A stretch of 64,000 nucleotides of DNA from assembly GCA_964019155.1 (NCBI GenBank), contig OZ025243.1, positions 8,546,365 through 8,610,364 of the forward strand, read 5' to 3'. The number at the start of each line of letters is the position of its first letter. Position 1 is the stretch's first letter. The translations under genes were made by a program, and so were the position numbers. This document shows positions 25,001 through 33,261 of this stretch, piece by piece. The notes under the pieces were generated by a model, which was not told the DNA's origin, ran no database searches, and saw only the letters and a list, made by a program, of their open reading frames with translations. This DNA comes from Osedax fenrisi. Lineage: Eukaryota; Annelida; Polychaeta; Sabellida; Siboglinidae.

Positions 25001-25933
25001 TTTAATTCTAAATTAAAAAGCTTTATTTAAAACAAAGATAATAATAGTTACAATATTCTGATATATTGTACGAATAGAGTAACATAGAGTATCGATAGTT
25101 CTATAGCGATGTCACCTGGTGGATAATGTAGGCACTAACCTGTTCAGTGAACCACTTGTAGAGTTCTTCTTGTGAGTCGAGCATAAGACCTTCCCTTATA
25201 GCCCCTTCCTTACACTGAGTCATCAACGTGGTGTACTCATCTCCTAATGTATGACATAACAGGTGTTATCGGGGTAATCGGGTGAAGCGAGAGTTATTAG
25301 TAACCTTCAAATAAGCCGGGAACTTCACCATTAGCGAGTAAGGTATTCATTCTCTCAAGGAAACTGGAGTCTAGTACGTTTGATTCATCCATAATGAAAC
25401 AAATCTTCTCACCCTGAAACAAAGTAGCAATGTTAGCAATATAGCAAAACACGTATACAACAATGTATCAACACAAACCCTACATCCAGATCTTCTCAGC
25501 ACTCCTCTCAGATCTTCATCAAAGTCCTCAGCAGTATATTGATTGTGTACTTTAACCTGCACAATTAACATAAGTATATTGTATTCTGAATGAATTCAGT
25601 TTATTGACAATGTCTAAGGAGAATCAGTGAAAACGATTATATTTTTTAAGTCGATATCTCCTGATATCTTCAATATCTTCTATATAAATTCATGATAGAT
25701 ATATAAGAGAGAGGTTGAGGAAGATAACTAGGATTATGGGAACGTACCTGGAAGATACTGAGACCGATGATCCAGGCTACAAATCTGGACAGCGTGGTTT
25801 TACCGGAACCGCTGACCCCTATAAGAAGGAGATGACCTTGAGGTTGTCTGAAGATACGATCGATACGAAGGACATGCTCGAGGACTTCATCAAACAGAAC
25901 CAACGGAACATCGAGCTCTTCTTCGTAGAATAC
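8519..25933 (-). CDS. DYNC1H1: Cytoplasmic dynein 1 heavy chain, C-terminal 1,756 residues (5' part beyond window)
   Basis: Minus-end microtubule motor heavy chain for cytosolic transport. Thirty-five exons, high to low: 25748-25933, 25479-25556, 25305-25413, 25140-25243, 24730-24915, 23806-24000, 23380-23559, 23007-23160, 22534-22729, 21250-21393, 20855-20967, 19965-20180, 19587-19687, 18316-18500, 17900-18116, 17382-17620, 17128-17293, 16930-17064, 16776-16870, 16217-16403, 15709-15781, 15484-15644, 15284-15395, 14905-15089, 14477-14650, 14112-14222, 13945-14046, 13760-13878, 13588-13691, 12676-12860, 11961-12153, 11510-11652, 8946-9056, 8742-8887, 8519-8684. The 5,271 coding bases stay in phase throughout. 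The protein starts just before the AAA4 P-loop and ends ALLTSDIGV. High similarity to animal dynein 1 along its whole length, including the stalk, excludes axonemal and dynein-2 chains. The first roughly 2,900 residues (tail, linker, AAA1-3) should lie beyond 64000. Confidence 0.96.
9057..11509 (-). other. Long AT-rich dynein intron near the 3' end
   Basis: 2,453 bp between exons 11510-11652 and 8946-9056. No gene is supported; a 60-codon open stretch at 9179-9361 is AT-driven. It contains a 34-bp direct repeat (10651-10684 and 10991-11024, about 31 of 34 matching, 340 bp apart) and an isolated GC-rich end beginning TTAAGGGCCGGGG at 10328, which resembles an end of the TTAA elements but has no visible partner. 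Confidence 0.7.
11653..11960 (-). other. Dynein intron, 308 bp
   Basis: GTTACC donor and TTTCAG acceptor in transcript sense. AT-rich; nothing else seen. The upstream exon stays open for about 24 codons into this intron. Confidence 0.8.
12154..12675 (-). other. Dynein intron, 522 bp
   Basis: Donor GTTAGG, acceptor CCTTCAG. A short TG microsatellite (about 12182-12198) lies 28 bp from the acceptor. The rest is plain AT-rich sequence. Confidence 0.8.
13009..13551. mobile_element. TTAA-flanked MITE with 15-bp terminal inverted repeats
   Basis: A 543-bp AT-rich segment inside the intron between exons 13588-13691 and 12676-12860. It starts GGGGATCCCGCACAT (13009-13023) and ends with its exact reverse complement (13537-13551), with TTAA directly outside each end (13005-13008 and 13552-13555). 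Duplicated TTAA targets are typical of piggyBac-type transposition, so a non-autonomous piggyBac-like element is a reasonable guess. The termini do not start with the usual CCY, which keeps the family open. No coding capacity is seen. Confidence 0.72.
14232..14269. repeat. (TTG)n microsatellite beside a splice acceptor
   Basis: About 12 TTG units (CAA in transcript sense) start 10 bases from the 3' splice site of exon 14112-14222, on the intron side. Open reading in this stretch gives poly-cysteine or similar and is not coding. Confidence 0.95.
14477..17064 (-). CDS. DYNC1H1: Dynein exons for AAA6
   Basis: Exons 16930-17064, 16776-16870, 16217-16403, 15709-15781, 15484-15644, 15284-15395, 14905-15089 and 14477-14650. 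Conserved runs include CSLQFFLDIFHAVL, EFMHLLRGND, VPELWSND, TPILMCSVPGYDASGRVEDL, GRWVMLKNVHLA and VFVFEPPPGVRANLLRTFSS. The final exon ends FLLAWFHATVQ. AAA6 closes the motor ring and is a non-hydrolysing module in the family. Several introns here are 59-88 bp, while others carry GA and 12-bp repeats. Confidence 0.94.
15105..15168. repeat. 12-bp minisatellite beside a splice acceptor
   Basis: About five copies of a 12-bp unit (AATGAGTCAGAC) begin roughly 15 bases inside the intron upstream of exon 14905-15089. Short open frames across it are repeat artefacts. Confidence 0.85.
15986..16208. repeat. GA-rich purine tract in dynein intron
   Basis: About 220 bp of nearly pure purine, mostly GA, read as CT in transcript sense. 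It starts about 9 bases after the donor of exon 16217-16403. The remainder of this intron (15782-15985) is purine-biased with loose GGTA/AAGG motifs. Such tracts can form triplex DNA and bind polypyrimidine-tract proteins in RNA; that is family knowledge, not shown here. Serine/leucine-rich open frames across it are artefacts. Confidence 0.93.
16404..16775 (-). other. Dynein intron, 372 bp
   Basis: Donor GTTAGT, acceptor TTATCAG. No repeat or gene seen apart from AT-rich sequence. Confidence 0.8.
17128..19687 (-). CDS. DYNC1H1: Dynein exons for AAA5 and the buttress coiled coil
   Basis: Exons 19587-19687, 18316-18500, 17900-18116, 17382-17620 and 17128-17293. Recognisable stretches are YFDQNMRTYLYQTW, NAIMLKRFIRYPLIIDPSGQ, NPLLVQDVESYD, GRVLITLGDQDIDLSPAF and [20 protein letters not shown]. 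The last two exons add the coiled coil emerging from AAA5 (EKRSDLLKLQGEF onward), which props the stalk. AAA5 does not hydrolyse ATP in dynein, and no Walker A is seen. The intron before exon 18316-18500 is the splice-site minisatellite. Confidence 0.94.
18501..19550. repeat. 31-bp minisatellite built from a 3' splice site
   Basis: About 35 copies of a roughly 31-bp unit fill most of the intron upstream of exon 18316-18500, starting at the splice junction itself. In transcript sense each unit has a C/T-rich tract ending CTCTAG, followed by TACTTATCATACCC. The true junction is the same tract ending CTCTAG followed by exon sequence TACCTATCAAACCC (12 of 14 matching). Each unit therefore carries a complete acceptor and a copy of the exon edge. 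Some units have ATAG in place of CTAG. A block around 18930-19110 recurs about 324 bp later. The last bases before the donor (19551-19586) are unique. Confidence 0.93.
19965..20967 (-). CDS. DYNC1H1: Dynein exons for stalk coiled coil CC2
   Basis: Exons 20855-20967 and 19965-20180. They encode the descending stalk helix (RIEPLRNELSSLENQATQ onward to LISQAQTIKTDLE and LKSLSSEQKRWDE), ending in STIIGDVFLSAAFVSYAG, the conserved entry to AAA5. The acceptor of the second exon was set at TTAG before TGTACAG because only this choice keeps phase. Confidence 0.93.
20181..20854 (-). other. Dynein intron, 674 bp
   Basis: AT-rich, with no gene. One 16-bp near-palindrome (TTAAGGATCCCCTTAA, near 20448) resembles the end of the 13009-13551 element but has no second terminus that I can see. 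The acceptor TTAG was chosen for phase. Confidence 0.7.
21250..22729 (-). CDS. DYNC1H1: Dynein exons for the microtubule-binding domain
   Basis: Exons 22534-22729 and 21250-21393. The tip begins after KQHLVEIRSMANPPAAVK and ends near CGPMVKWAIAQVNYSDML, both hallmark stretches of the dynein microtubule-binding domain. The prolines that mark the stalk-tip hinge (NPP) are present. The two exons are separated by a 1,140-bp intron that carries a TTAA element and a pyrimidine-rich 10-bp repeat at the acceptor. Confidence 0.94.
21401..21490. repeat. 10-bp minisatellite at a splice acceptor
   Basis: Nine units of about 10 bp (variants of GGGAGAATAG and GTAAGCATAG) start within 8 bases of the acceptor of exon 21250-21393. 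In transcript sense the array is pyrimidine-rich (CTATTCTCCC-like) and so serves as the polypyrimidine tract of this intron. Confidence 0.88.
21651..22241. mobile_element. TTAA-flanked MITE with imperfect terminal inverted repeats
   Basis: A 591-bp AT-rich segment in the intron between the two microtubule-binding-domain exons. The left end (21651-21669) and the right end (22223-22241) are inverted copies matching at about 14 of 19 positions, with a shared core TTGACCTGA, and weaker matching continues inward. TTAA sits directly outside both ends (21647-21650 and 22242-22245). It is older and more diverged than the element at 13009-13551, and the termini differ, so it is a different family. No coding capacity. 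Confidence 0.55.
22856..22999. repeat. 21-bp minisatellite at a GC splice donor
   Basis: About five to six units of a 21-bp repeat (GCTAGATAGGGTTGCTATAA core), degenerating towards 22999, fill the donor-side half of the intron between exons 23007-23160 and 22534-22729. The GCTAG core of the unit is also the sequence at the donor. Confidence 0.88.
23001..23010 (-). other. Non-canonical GC splice donor in dynein
   Basis: In transcript sense the junction is CAACAAG followed by GCTAGC. No GT within reach keeps phase and the conserved EPAVIDAQQAV sequence; the nearest GT (in GCTGTTATAG) would delete seven conserved residues and shift frame. Reading through meets TAG two codons later. GC-AG introns are a known minor class (about 1 percent in animals). 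Confidence 0.8.
23007..23559 (-). CDS. DYNC1H1: Dynein exons for stalk coiled coil CC1
   Basis: Exons 23380-23559 and 23007-23160. The charged heptad-like sequence EKRSELEEQQLHLNIGLRKI and onward to EPAVIDAQQ matches the rising helix of the dynein stalk. The second exon ends CAACAAG before a GC, not GT, donor; the codon is completed by CC of the next exon to give AQQAVKGIRKQHL, which fits the conserved stalk sequence. Confidence 0.93.
23806..24915 (-). CDS. DYNC1H1: Dynein exons for AAA4 sensor and small domain
   Basis: Exons 24730-24915 and 23806-24000. The first carries HVVFTMNPS (sensor I) and RAATSPALFNRCVLNWFG; the second runs from YIAPDIPPLI through RKRGGRT to PRQYLDFINHY, the exit from AAA4 into the stalk. 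The intron between them (24001-24729) holds a 21-bp minisatellite directly at the acceptor; the rest of that intron is AT-rich without other features. Confidence 0.94.
24004..24490. repeat. 21-bp minisatellite at a splice acceptor
   Basis: About 23 copies of a 21-bp unit (GTGGGCGTGGTTATGTATAA plus T) begin 4 bases from the acceptor of exon 23806-24000. In transcript sense the unit contains TACATAACCACGCCCAC; the true exon begins TACATAGCACC, so the unit again resembles the junction. Because 21 is a multiple of three, long open frames exist on both strands, but they are repeat artefacts. G/C content is well above the surroundings. Confidence 0.95.
25140..25933 (-). CDS. DYNC1H1: Dynein exons for AAA4 large domain: Walker A and Walker B
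   Basis: Four exons (25748-25933, 25479-25556, 25305-25413, 25140-25243). Walker A is GVSGSGKTT, encoded at about 25793-25819; Walker B is ICFIMDES in the third exon. The segment GLFEGDEYTTLMTQCKEG follows, as in dynein 1. AAA4 binds ATP and tunes motor activity, and both Walker motifs are intact here. The first visible exon opens VFYEEELDVPLVLF directly after a CGCAG acceptor, 36 bp from the satellite. Two of the introns are only 65 and 61 bp. Confidence 0.95.
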
Positions 25934-28900
25934 CTGCGATAGTGTCACGGGTATTAACACACAGAGTAGGCTGGTAGTTATGCTGGTAGAGAGCTTAGTT
26001 AGGCCTTACATATCACTAGGTAATAGATAATGCTGGTAGTTATGCTACTAGAGAGCTTATATACAGGCCTTACATATCACTAGGTAATAGATAATGCTGG
26101 TAATTATGCTACTAGAGAGATTAGTTAGGCCTTACCTATCACTAGGTAATAGATAATGCTGGTAGTTAAGCTACTAGAGAGCTTAGTTAGGCCTTACATA
26201 TCACTAGGTAATAGATAATGCTGGTAGTTATGCTACTAGAGAGCTTAGTTAGGCCTTACCTATCACTAGGTAATAGATAATGCTGGTAGTTATGCTACTA
26301 GAGAGCTTAGTTAGGCCTTACATATCACTAGGTAATAGATAATGCTGGTAGTTATGCTACTAGAGAGCTTAGTTACAGGCCTTACATATCACTAGGTAAT
26401 AGATAATGCTGGTAGTTATGCTGGTAGAGAGATTAGTTAGGCCTTACATATCACTAGGTAATAGATAATGCTGGTAGTTATGCTACTAGAGAGCTTAGTT
26501 AGGCCTTACATATCACTAGGTAATAGATAATGCTGGTAGTTATGCTGGTAGAGAGATTATTTAGGCCTAACATATCACTAGGTAATAGATAATGCTGGTA
26601 GTTATGCTACTAGAGAGCTTAGTTAGGCCTTACATATCACTAGGTAATAGATAATGCTGGTAGTTATGCTGGTAGAGAGCTTAGTTAGGCCTTACCTATC
26701 ACTAGGTAATAGATAATGCTGGTAGTTATGCTACTAGAGAGCTTAGTTAGGCCTTACATATCACTAGGTAATAGATAATGCTGGTAGTTATGCTGGTAGA
26801 GAGCTTAGTTACAGGCCTTACATATCACTAGGTAATAGATAATGCTGGTAGTTATGCTGGTAGAGAGCTTAGTTAGGCCTTACATATCACTAGGTAATAG
26901 ATAATGCTGGTAGTTATGCTACTAGAGAGATTAGTTAGGCCTTACATATCACTAGGTAATAGATAATGCTGGTAGTTAAGCTACTAGAGAGCTTAGTTAG
27001 GCCTTACATATCGCTAGGTAATAGATAATGCTGGTAGTTAAGCTACTAGAGAGCTTAGTTAGGCCTTACATATCACTAGGTAATAGATAATGCTGGTAGT
27101 TATGCTACTAGAGAGCTTAGTTAGGCCTTACATATCACTAGGTAATAGATAATGCTGGTAGTTATGCTGGTAGAGAGCTTAGTTACAGGCCTTACATATC
27201 ACTAGGTAATAGATAATGCTGGTAGTTATGCTGGTAGAGAGCTTAGTTAGGCCTTACATATCACTAGGTAATAGATAATGCTGGTAGTTATGCTACTAGA
27301 GAGATTAGTTAGGCCTTACATATCACTAGGTAATAGATAATGCTGGTAGTTAAGCTACTAGAGAGCTTAGTTAGGCCTTACATATCGCTAGGTAATAGAT
27401 AATGCTGGTAGTTAAGCTACTAGAGAGCTTAGTTAGGCCTTACATATCACTAGGTAATAGATAATGCTGGTAGTTATGCTACTAGAGAGCTTAGTTAGGC
27501 CTTACATATCACTAGGTAATAGATAATGCTGGTAGTTATGCTGGTAGAGAGATTAGTTAGGCCTTACATATCACTAGGTAATAGATAATGCTGGTAGTTA
27601 TGCTGGTAGAGAGATTAGTTAGGCCTTACCTATCACTAGGTAATAGATAATGCTGGTAGTTAAGCTACTAGAGAGCTTAGTTAGGCCTTACCTATCACTA
27701 GGTAATAGATAATGCTGGTAGTTATGCTACTAGAGAGCTTAGTTAGGCCTTACATATCACTAGGTAATAGATAATGCTGGTAGTTAAGCTACTAGAGAGC
27801 TTAGTTAGGCCTTACCTATCACTAGGTAATAGATAATGCTGGTAGTTATGCTACTAGAGAGATTAGTTAGGCCTTACATATCACTAGGTAATAGATAATG
27901 CTGGTAGTTATGCTACTAGAGAGCTTAGTTAGGCCTTACCTATCACTAGGTAATAGATAATGCTGGTAGTTATGCTGGTAGAGAGATTAGTTAGGCCTTA
28001 CCTATCACTAGGTAATAGATAATGCTGGTAGTTATGCTACTAGAGAGCTTAGTTAGGCCTTACATATCACTAGGTAATAGATAATGCTGGTAGTTATGCT
28101 GGTAGAGAGATTAGTTAGGCCTTACATATCACTAGGTAATAGATAATGCTGGTAGTTATGCTGGTAGAGAGATTAGTTAGGCCTTACCTATCACTAGGTA
28201 GTAGATAATGCTGGTAGTTATGCTACTAGAGAGCTTAGTTAGGCCTTACATATCACTAGGTAATAGATAATGCTGGTAGTTATGCTGGTAGAGAGATTAG
28301 TTAGGGCTTACATGTCACTAGGTAATAGATAATGCTGGTAGTTATGCTACTAGAGAGATTAGTTAGGCCTTACATATCACTAGGTAATAGATAATGCTGG
28401 TAGTTAAGCTACTAGAGAGCTTAGTTAGGCCTTACATATCACTAGGTAATAGATAATGCTGGTAGTTATGCTACTAGAGAGCTTAGTTAGGCCTTACCTA
28501 TCACTAGGTAATAGATAATGCTGGTAGTTATGCTACTAGAGAGATTAGTTAGGCCTTACATATCACTAGGTAATAGATAATGCTGGTAGTTAAGCTACTA
28601 GAGAGCTTAGTTAGGCCTTACATATCACTAGGTAATAGATAATGCTGGTAGTTATGCTACTAGAGAGCTTAGTTAGGCCTTACATATCACTAGGTAATAG
28701 ATAATGCTGGTAGTTATGCTACTAGAGAGCTTAGTTAGGCCTTACATATCACTAGGTAATAGATAATGCTGGTAGTTAAGCTACTAGAGAGCTTAGTTAG
28801 GCCTTACATATCACTAGGTAATAGATAATGCTGGTAGTTATGCTACTAGAGAGCTTAGTTAGGCCTTACCTATCACTAGGTAATAGATAATGCTGGTAGT

Positions 28901-31900
28901 TATGCTACTAGAGAGATTAGTTAGGCCTTACATATCACTAGGTAATAGATAATGCTGGTAGTTATGCTACTAGAGAGCTTAGTTAGGCCTTACATATCAC
29001 TAGGTAATAGATAATGCTGGTAGTTATGCTGGTAGAGAGATTAGTTAGGCCTTACATATCACTAGGTAATAGATAATGCTGGTAGTTATGCTGGTAAAGA
29101 GATTAGTTAGGCCTTACATATCACTAGGTAATAGATAATGCTGGTAGTTAAGCTACTAGAGAGCTTAGTTAGGCCTTACATATCACTAGGTAATAGATAA
29201 TGCTGGTAGTTATGCTACTAGAGAGCTTAGTTAGGCCTTACATATCACTAGGTAATAGATAATGCTGGTAGTTATGCTGGTAGAGAGATTAGTTAGGCCT
29301 TACCTATCACTAGGTAATAGATAATGCTGGTAGTTATGCTACTAGAGAGATTAGTTAGGCCTTACATATCACTAGGTAATAGATAATGCTGGTAGTTATG
29401 CTGGTAGAGAGCTTAGTTAGGCCTTACATATCACTAGGTAATAGATAATGCTGGTAGTTATGCTACTAGAGAGCTTAGTTAGGCCTTACATATCACTAGG
29501 TAATAGATAATGCTGGTAGTTATGCTACTAGAAAGCTTAGTTAGGCCTTACATATCACTAGGTAATAGATAATGCTGGTAGTTATGCTACTAGAGAGCTT
29601 AGTTAGGCCTTACATATCACTAGGTAATAGATAATGCTGGTAGTTATGCTACTAGAGAGCTTAGTTACAGGCCTTACCTATCACTAGGTAATAGATAATG
29701 CTGGTAGTTATGCTACTAGAGAGATTAGTTAGGCCTTACATATCACTAGGTAATAGATAATGCTGGTAGTTAAGCTACTAGAGAGCTTAGTTAGGCCTTA
29801 CCTATCACTAGGTAATAGATAATGCTGGTAGTTAAGCTACTAGAGAGCTTAGTTAGGCCTTACCTATCACTAGGTAATAGATAATGCTGGTAGTTATGCT
29901 ACTAGAGAGCTTAGTTAGGCCTTACATATCACTAGGTAATAGATAATGCTGGTAGTTATGCTGGTAGAGAGATTAGTTACAGGCCTTACATATCACTAGG
30001 TAATAGATAATGCTGGTAGTTATGCTACTAGAGAGCTTAGTTAGGCCTTACATATCACTAGGTAATAGATAATGCTGGTAGTTATGCTGGTAGAGAGATT
30101 AGTTACAGGCCTTACATATCACTAGGTAATAGATAATGCTGGTAGTTATGCTACTAGAGAGCTTAGTTAGGCCTTACATATCACTAGGTAATAGATAATG
30201 CTGGTAGTTATGCTGGTAGAGAGATTAGTTACAGGCCTTACATATCACTAGGTAATAGATAATGCTGGTAGTTATGCTACTAGAGAGCTTAGTTAGGCCT
30301 TACATATCACTAGGTAATAGATAATGCTGGTAGTTATGCTGGTAGAGAGATTAGTTAGGCCTTACATATCACTAGGTAATAGATAATGCTGGTAGTTATG
30401 CTGGTAGAGAGCTTAGTTAGGCTTTACATATCACTAGGTAATAGATAATGCTGGTAGTTATGCTACTAGAGAGCTTAGTTACAGGCCTTACCTATCACTA
30501 GGTAATAGATAATGCTGGTAGTTATGCTACTAGAGAGATTAGTTAGGCCTTACATATCACTAGGTAATAGATAATGCTGGTAGTTATGCTACTAGAGAGC
30601 TTAGTTAGGCCTTACATATCACTAGGTAATAGATAATGCTGGTAGTTAAGCTACTAGAGAGCTTAGTTAGGCCTTACATATCACTAGGTAATAGATAATG
30701 CTGGTAGTTATGCTACTAGAGAGCTTAGTTAGGCCTTACATATCACTAGGTAATAGATAATGCTGGTAGTTATGCTACTAGAGAGCTTAGTTAGGCCTTA
30801 CATATCACTAGGTAATAGATAATGCTGGTAGTTATGCTACTAGAGAGCTTAGTTAGGCCTTACATATCACTAGGTAATAGATAATGCTGGTAGTTAAGCT
30901 ACTAGAGAGCTTAGTTAGGCCTTACATATCACTAGGTAATAGATAATGCTGGTAGTTATGCTGGTAGAGAGCTTAGTTAGGCCTTACATATCACTAGGTA
31001 ATAGATAATGCTGGTAGTTATGCTACTAGAGAGCTTAGTTAGGCCTTACATATCACTAGGTAATAGATAATGCTGGTAGTTATGCTGGTAGAGAGATTAG
31101 TTAGGCCATACCTATCACTAGGTAATAGATAATGCTGGTAGTTATGCTGGTAGAGAGCTTAGTTAGGCCTTACATATCACTAGGTAATAGATAATGCTGG
31201 TAGTTATGCTGGTAGAGAGCTTAGTTAGGCCTTACATATCACTAGGTAATAGATAATGCTGGTAGTTATGCTACTAGAGAGCTTAGTTAGGCCTTACATA
31301 TCACTAGGTAATAGATAATGCTGGTAGTTAAGCTACTAGAGAGATTAGTTAGGCCTTACATATCACTAGGTAATAGATAATGCTGGTAGTTATGCTACTA
31401 GAGAGATTAGTTAGGCCTTACATATCACTAGGTAATAGATAATGCTGGTAGTTAAGCTACTAGAGAGCTTAGTTAGGCCTTACCTATCACTAGGTAATAG
31501 ATAATGCTGGTAGTTAAGCTACTAGAGAGCTTAGTTAGGCCTTACCTATCACTAGGTAATAGATAATGCTGGTAGTTATGCTACTAGAGAGCTTAGTTAG
31601 GCCTTACATATCACTAGGTAATAGATAATGCTGGTAGTTATGCTACTAGAGAGATTAGTTACAGGCCTTACATATCACTAGGTAATAGATAATGCTGGTA
31701 GTTAAGCTACTAGAGAGATTAGTTAGGCCTTACCTATCACTAGGTAATAGATAATGCTGGTAGTTATGCTACTAGAGAGCTTAGTTAGGCCTTACATATC
31801 ACTAGGTAATAGATAATGCTGGTAGTTATGCTGGTAGAGAGATTAGTTAGGCCATACCTATCACTAGGTAATAGATAATGCTGGTAGTTATGCTGGTAGA

Positions 31901-33261
31901 GAGCTTAGTTAGGCCTTACATATCACTAGGTAATAGATAATGCTGGTAGTTATGCTGGTAGAGAGCTTAGTTAGGCCTTACATATCACTAGGTAATAGAT
32001 AATGCTGGTAGTTATGCTACTAGAGAGCTTAGTTAGGCCTTACATATCACTAGGTAATAGATAATGCTGGTAGTTATGCTACTAGAGAGCTTAGTTACAG
32101 GCCTTACCTATCACTAGGTAATAGATAATGCTGGTAGTTATGCTACTAGAGAGATTAGTTAGGCCTTACATATCACTAGGTAATAGATAATGCTGGTAGT
32201 TAAGCTACTAGAGAGCTTAGTTAGGCCTTACCTATCACTAGGTAATAGATAATGCTGGTAGTTAAGCTACTAGAGAGCTTAGTTAGGCCTTACCTATCAC
32301 TAGGTAATAGATAATGCTGGTAGTTATGCTACTAGAGAGCTTAGTTAGGCCTTACATATCACTAGGTAATAGATAATGCTGGTAGTTATGCTACTAGAGA
32401 GATTAGTTACAGGCCTTACATATCACTAGGTAATAGATAATGCTGGTAGTTAAGCTACTAGAGAGATTAGTTAGGCCTTACCTATCACTAGGTAATAGAT
32501 AATGCTGGTAGTTATGCTGGTAGAGAGATTAGTTAGGCCTTACATATCACTAGGTAATAGATAATGCTGGTAGTTATGCTACTAGAGAGCTTAGTTAGGC
32601 CTTACATATCACTAGGTAATAGATAATGCTGGTAGTTATGCTACTAGAGAGCTTAGTTAGGCCTTACATATCACTAGGTAATAGATAATGCTGGTAGTTA
32701 TGCTACTAGAGAGCTTAGTTACAGGCCTTACATATCACTAGGTAATAGATAATGCTGGTAGTTAAGCTACTAGAGAGATTAGTTAGGCCTTACCTATCAC
32801 TAGGTAATAGATAATGCTGGTAGTTATGCTGGTAGAGAGATTAGTTAGGCCTTACATATCACTAGGTAATAGATAATGCTGGTAGTTATGCTACTAGAGA
32901 GCTTAGTTAGGCCTTACATATCACTAGGTAATAGATAATGCTGGTAGTTAAGCTAATAGAGAGCTTAGTTAGGCCTTACATATCACTAGGTAATAGATAA
33001 TGCTGGTAGTTATGCTACTAGAGAGCTTAGTTAAGCCTTACCTATCACTAGGTAATAGATAATGCTGGTAGTTATGCTACTAGAGAGCTTAGTTAGGCCT
33101 TACCTATCACTAGGTAATAGATAATGCTGGTAGTTAAGCTACTTGAGAGCTTAGTTAGGCCTTACATATCACTAGGTAATAGATAATGCTGGTAGTTAAG
33201 CTACTAGAGAGCTTAGTTAGGCCTTACATATCACTAGGTAATAGATAATGCTGGTAGTTAT

